A stretch of DNA of 64,000 bases from the NCBI GenBank assembly GCA_944380925.1, contig CALWJD010000005.1, positions 1-64,000 on the forward strand. Reading direction: 5' to 3'. The position numbers and the translations under genes are program-made. Position 1 is the stretch's first letter. Each line of letters begins with the position of its first letter. This DNA is from UMGS1491 sp944380925 (GTDB taxonomy: Bacteria; Bacillota; Clostridia; Oscillospirales; Acutalibacteraceae). The notes beneath the pieces were generated by a model, which saw nothing but the letters and a program-made list of their open reading frames with translations, had not been told where the DNA came from and made no database searches. Below, piece by piece: positions 60,297 through 64,000 of the stretch.

Positions 60297-62828
60297 TTAT
60301 TCTTCGTTTTGCTCGGCTTCTTCGGGATCATTTGCTTCGCTATCTTCTTCGGAATCTTCTTCACGCGGAACGCACGCCATGGCAACAACTTTTCCATCGC
60401 CGACGAGCTTCATAACCTTAACACCTTTAGAAGGTCTTGAACACTTTCTTATTGTATCGGCATTTATTCTTATTATTATTCCGTTATCTGATATCAAAAT
60501 AACATCCTCATCAGGACTTACGCTGCTAAGCGCCGCAACATTACCATATTTTTCTGTATGATAGTTTATAACGCCGTGTCCGCCGCGAGATTGCAGTCTA
60601 TAATCGCCAACATCAGAAAGTCTTCCATAACCTGTTTCAGAGATAGTAAGAACAAGCTTTTCGCTATCCACAACCATCATTCCGACGACTTCGTCATCAG
60701 TATCGAGTCTAATGGCTCGAACCCCTCTTGCTGTTCTGCCAACTGCTCTTACATCTGTTTCTTTAAATCTTATGGACTTACCTTTTTTGGTGGCAACTAT
60801 CATCTCTTGCGCTCCGTCGGTCATACGTACCCAAGAAAGTTCATCGCCTTCGTCCAAATCAAGCGCGATAAGTCCGCCTTTTCTTGCTGTGTCAAAAGCG
60901 CTGAGCGAAGTCCTTTTGATTGTACCGTTTTTGGTAACCATAATAAGATATTTGCTTTCATCAAATTCAGAAACTTTAATAAGCGAAGTTACTCTTTCTT
61001 CCGGTGATATAGGTAGTAAATTTGCAATATTCATACCTTTGGAAGTTCTTGAACCTTCGTGAACCTCATAGCATTTTAAGCGATATACTCTTCCGAAATT
61101 TGTAAAGAAAAGAATATAGTCGTGGCTATTCATAACAAAAAGGTCGTTAACCATATCTTCGTCGCGTCTGGCGAGTCCCGATATTCCTCTCCCGCCACGC
61201 CTTTGAGTTTTATAGCTATCAAGGCTCTGGCGTTTAATATAACCATACCTCGTCATAGTCAGGACGCATTCTTCTTGAGGAATTAAATCCTCAATGTCCA
61301 CTTCTCCGCTGACGTTCTCAATAGCTGTTCTTCTTTCATCACCGAACTTTTCTTTTACTTCCAAAGCTTCATTCTTAACTATCTCACGGCGGCGATGATC
61401 ACTTGCCAAGATATCTTTAAAATCCAAAATTTTTGCGGAAATTGCTTTTAATTCTTCTTCAATCTTTGTTCTTTCCAAACCTGTTAATCTTCCAAGCGGC
61501 ATTTGCACTATCGCTTGCGTTTGGATATCATCTAGCCCGAACCTTTCCGAAAGTCTTTGTTTTCCTTCGGCAATTGATTTAGATGACCTTAGTATCGCAA
61601 CAACTTCATCGATAAAATCAAGCGCTATCTTAAGGCCTTCTAAAATGTGGGCTCTTTCTTCAGCTTTTTTTAAATCAAACTTAGTTCTTCTTGTTATTAC
61701 TTCAAGTTGGAATTTAATATATTCTTCCAAAACTTGTTTTAAATTTAAGATTTTAGGCTCTCCATCAACAATTGCGAGCATAATAACGCCAAAAGTGGTC
61801 TGCAATTGCGAATAATTATAAAGACGATTTAAAACTATTTGAGGAGATGCATCTTTTTTAATATCAATTTCTATGTGCATTCCGTTACGGTCAGAATGGT
61901 CTTCTATATGCGAAATGCCTTCAATTTTCTTATCTTTAACCATTTCTGCAATGTTTTCAATAAGCCTTGCTTTGTTTACCTGATACGGAAGCTCCGTAAC
62001 TATAATTTTAAATCTTGAATTTTTATCTTCGACGATTTCTGTTTTCGCCCGGACAACTATCTTGCCTCTACCGGTTGCATAGGCCGAACGAATACCGGAG
62101 CGTCCCATTATTATTGCACCTGTTGGAAAATCAGGGCCTTTAATATGCTCCATAAGGTCAGAAAGCTCTGCATCCGGATTATCTATCAGGCAGCACATGG
62201 CATCAACAACCTCACGCATATTGTGCGGAGGAATGTTTGTTGCCATACCTACGGCAATACCGGTTGAACCATTAACCAAAAGGTTTGGAAACCTTGAAGG
62301 CAAAACAGTAGGTTCTTTTCTCCTGTCATCATAGTTTGCGGCAAAATCAACAGTATCTTTTTCTATATCGGTCAGCATTCTTAAAGATATTTTGCTCATA
62401 CGAGATTCTGTATAACGGTATGCAGCAGGCGGATCTCCATCGACAGAACCGAAGTTACCGTGCCCGTCAACAAGCATATACCTCATAGAAAAGTCTTGCG
62501 CAAGCCTTACAAGAGCATCGTAAACGGAAGCATCACCGTGTGGGTGATATCTACCCAAAACGCTACCTACCGTGTTTGCACACTTTATATATGCTTTATC
62601 GGGGCTTAAGCCGTCTTCGAACATAGTATAAAGTATTCTTCTGTGAACAGGTTTTAAACCGTCTCTAACATCAGGAAGCGCTCTTGCAACTATTACGGAC
62701 ATTGAATAAGCAAGAAATGATTGCTTCATTTCTTTTTCTATATCAACGTCAATAATCTTAGGTTCTATAGTGTTTTGACTTTCCAAACCATTGCCGTTTA
62801 TATTTTTTTCATCACCGTGATTATCCAT
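60297..62828 (-). CDS. gyrA: DNA gyrase subunit A
   Basis: GyrA cuts and rejoins DNA to introduce negative supercoils. The 843-residue protein has the active tyrosine in AAYRYTESRMSKI, and the GyrA box QRRGGRG near residue 535, which identifies gyrase rather than topoisomerase IV. The six-bladed C-terminal domain follows and ends in an acidic tail. In the quinolone region it reads GRYHPHGDASVYD, with Ala at E. coli position 83; several bacteria have this naturally. The ATG at 62828 follows AAGGGG. Downstream of gyrB and a small membrane-protein gene. Confidence 0.97.
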   Translation of the reverse strand: MDNHGDEKNINGNGLESQNTIEPKIIDVDIEKEMKQSFLAYSMSVIVARALPDVRDGLKPVHRRILYTMFEDGLSPDKAYIKCANTVGSVLGRYHPHGDASVYDALVRLAQDFSMRYMLVDGHGNFGSVDGDPPAAYRYTESRMSKISLRMLTDIEKDTVDFAANYDDRRKEPTVLPSRFPNLLVNGSTGIAVGMATNIPPHNMREVVDAMCCLIDNPDAELSDLMEHIKGPDFPTGAIIMGRSGIRSAYATGRGKIVVRAKTEIVEDKNSRFKIIVTELPYQVNKARLIENIAEMVKDKKIEGISHIEDHSDRNGMHIEIDIKKDASPQIVLNRLYNYSQLQTTFGVIMLAIVDGEPKILNLKQVLEEYIKFQLEVITRRTKFDLKKAEERAHILEGLKIALDFIDEVVAILRSSKSIAEGKQRLSERFGLDDIQTQAIVQMPLGRLTGLERTKIEEELKAISAKILDFKDILASDHRRREIVKNEALEVKEKFGDERRTAIENVSGEVDIEDLIPQEECVLTMTRYGYIKRQSLDSYKTQRRGGRGISGLARRDEDMVNDLFVMNSHDYILFFTNFGRVYRLKCYEVHEGSRTSKGMNIANLLPISPEERVTSLIKVSEFDESKYLIMVTKNGTIKRTSLSAFDTARKGGLIALDLDEGDELSWVRMTDGAQEMIVATKKGKSIRFKETDVRAVGRTARGVRAIRLDTDDEVVGMMVVDSEKLVLTISETGYGRLSDVGDYRLQSRGGHGVINYHTEKYGNVAALSSVSPDEDVILISDNGIIIRINADTIRKCSRPSKGVKVMKLVGDGKVVAMACVPREEDSEEDSEANDPEEAEQNEE

Positions 62829-62884
62829 CAAATACCCCTTTGAAATTAATCAACAAAATTATTTTATATTGTTGAAAATCAAAC

Positions 62885-63628
62885 TTATTTTTTATGTTTA
62901 GGATTCGTTCCGGCAACAATCATTGCTTGAACGTCAGCTTTTAACTCTTCTTCTACCGCTCGAAGTGGGATTATTAAATCTAAACCTTTTTCAGAAAATA
63001 TAAAAATCATATTTTCAAATTCAGAATACTCACAAGAACCATCAAGCGATATTTCACGTTCTATATTTCCGGAAGTTACCTCTATTTTATCAGGAAACAC
63101 TTCCACAGAGTAATCGCTTTGCTCTAAGATATCTCTTACCAATCGTTTTACTCCCAAGTAAGGAGCAAGCCATATAAACGCCAGCGAAACAATCGGAAAA
63201 AGCGCAAGGAGCATGTAATACTTATTGGTACTTAAAAACCCTAAGACCAACATAATAACAAGTATCACTATCTGCATGGCAGTGTGCCTTTTTTGTTCTT
63301 TTCTGTTTTTTGCAAAACCTTCACTTTGCCGTATAAAATTCTCAACTTCGTCAGGTTTTAGTGTATATTTTATTTTTATTCCCGTGTTTTCATGTTCGTA
63401 ATCTTCTGATTCATCATCTACAACTATTTGTGAATCAGCAGGTTCGTCTTGATTTTTTTGGAGCTCTGTTTCTTCTTCCTCAGGCCCTCGATAGTCATCG
63501 TTTTCGCCATTACCGTTTGTTGTTTCCGCAAGACTGCTTTCTTCGGAAAATTCTTTTCCTATCTTATTAAGATCAAGTGCACTGTTGTTACCTGTATCCA
63601 CATGTGGATACGAATCTTTGCTGTCCAT
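62885..63628 (-). CDS. YcxB-like membrane protein
   Basis: The 247-residue protein has an acidic, disordered N-terminal part (1-85), a helix with a YcxB-type pattern (DEVENFIRQSEGFAKNR) and two membrane segments (about 118-133 and 137-155). A C-terminal PH-like domain follows, with YSVEVFPDKIEVTSG and LDLIIPLRAVEEELK. Function unknown; such genes occur singly in many Firmicutes. It lies between gyrB and gyrA, an insertion into an otherwise common pair. GAGGGAG precedes the ATG. Confidence 0.8.
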   Translation of the reverse strand: MDSKDSYPHVDTGNNSALDLNKIGKEFSEESSLAETTNGNGENDDYRGPEEEETELQKNQDEPADSQIVVDDESEDYEHENTGIKIKYTLKPDEVENFIRQSEGFAKNRKEQKRHTAMQIVILVIMLVLGFLSTNKYYMLLALFPIVSLAFIWLAPYLGVKRLVRDILEQSDYSVEVFPDKIEVTSGNIEREISLDGSCEYSEFENMIFIFSEKGLDLIIPLRAVEEELKADVQAMIVAGTNPKHKK

Positions 63629-63735
63629 TTTATCTCCCTCTTAAGTTAAATATTGAACTAATCTTTAAAATCAAAAGATTAATTATTCGAATTATATATG
63701 TTTAAAATGTAAAATTCAACAAATTATTTAATTTT

Positions 63736-64000
63736 CTACACATCTAAATTCTGTACGTATTTTGCGTTTTTCTCGATAAATTCACGCCGAGGCTCAACTT
63801 TATCGCCCATAAGTATCGTAAATGTTTCGTCTGCCGCCGCGGCATCTTCCAAAGAAACTTTAAGCATTATACGGGTTTCCGGATTCATCGTGGTTTCCCA
63901 CAGCTGTTCGGCATCCATTTCACCAAGACCTTTATAGCGCTGAATGTCGCTATTTCCCTCTATACCTTTTAGTATATCATCTCTTTCTTCATCTGTGTAA
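63736..64000 (-). CDS. gyrB: DNA gyrase subunit B, C-terminal end (cut by window edge)
   Basis: The last 88 codons of gyrB are present. They include the TOPRIM-side motif IQRYKGLGEMDAEQLWETTM and the family end RREFIEKNAKYVQNLDV. The gene continues beyond base 64000. It lies 107 bases upstream of the YcxB-like gene and should precede gyrA in transcription. Confidence 0.96.
   Translation of the reverse strand, partial: YTDEERDDILKGIEGNSDIQRYKGLGEMDAEQLWETTMNPETRIMLKVSLEDAAAADETFTILMGDKVEPRREFIEKNAKYVQNLDV

Noticed and set aside
62400..62650. Ala at GyrA position 83 as acquired quinolone resistance
   Set aside because: This residue is natural in several bacterial groups, so resistance cannot be concluded.
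1..64000. tRNA genes, insertion sequences, prophage structural genes
   Set aside because: None was recognised on reading both strands; no transposase, integrase or tRNA-like cloverleaf with a TTC arm was seen. A tRNAscan run would settle the tRNA point.

Overview
The window is low-GC DNA with the gene content and gene order of a Gram-positive Clostridia-type bacterium. I infer something close to the Oscillospiraceae/Ruminococcaceae. The reasons are a complete S10-spc-alpha ribosomal operon with a KOW-domain gene between map and infA, zinc-binding forms of S4, S14 and L36, an mreBCD-PBP2-mgsA neighbourhood, and a class of small glutamine- and lysine-rich proteins. Secreted ankyrin-like proteins and a piece of a contractile injection system suggest association with a eukaryotic host. 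This is inference; no species can be named from the sequence alone.

Layout. Bases 1-2400 hold a membrane pyrophosphatase. Bases 2409-18702 hold one minus-strand operon of about 32 genes, from rpsJ to rplQ, with its own promoter and a structured leader. It is interrupted by one small membrane-protein gene between rplW and rplB. Bases 18778-28114 hold a secreted leucine-rich protein, tandem glnS and gltX, a D,D-carboxypeptidase, a very large metallophosphatase/beta-helix protein and endonuclease IV. Bases 28230-32620 hold two plus-strand ankyrin-like paralogues. They arose by a duplication that also copied the promoter, the terminator and the 3' end of the neighbouring STAS gene, and both copies show damage. 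Bases 32639-43552 hold an anti-sigma pair, alr, dus, hisS, a methylglyoxal-synthase-fold protein without its catalytic residues, PBP2, mreDCB, dut and zapA. An isolated 5S rRNA gene with its own promoter lies at 43789-43904, followed by two small exported proteins.

Bases 45482-57604 form the most unusual region. A minus-strand cluster encodes a double-AAA ATPase, a PAAR-like DUF4280 spike protein, a carboxypeptidase-regulatory-like protein and a Pvc16/DUF4255-type protein with a long acidic repeat tail. These match accessory parts of extracellular contractile injection systems (eCIS), but no sheath, tube or baseplate gene is present. The cluster continues into envelope proteins: a copper-amine-oxidase-like stalk protein, a MORN-repeat protein and a multi-membrane HAMP/cyclase-like protein. 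Divergent from it is a membrane protein with a C-terminal LysM domain. I read this as one functional module.

Bases 57711-59980 hold a Nif11-like leader/RiPP-type precursor with a strong promoter, three small charged proteins in a row and a membrane-anchored unknown. Bases 60231-64000 hold gyrA, a YcxB-like membrane protein and the 3' end of gyrB. Translation starts are unusually often TTG or GTG, even in ribosomal protein genes, and two genes appear to lack any normal start codon but have AUA at the ideal distance from a strong ribosome binding site. No tRNA, CRISPR array, insertion sequence or replication origin was seen.
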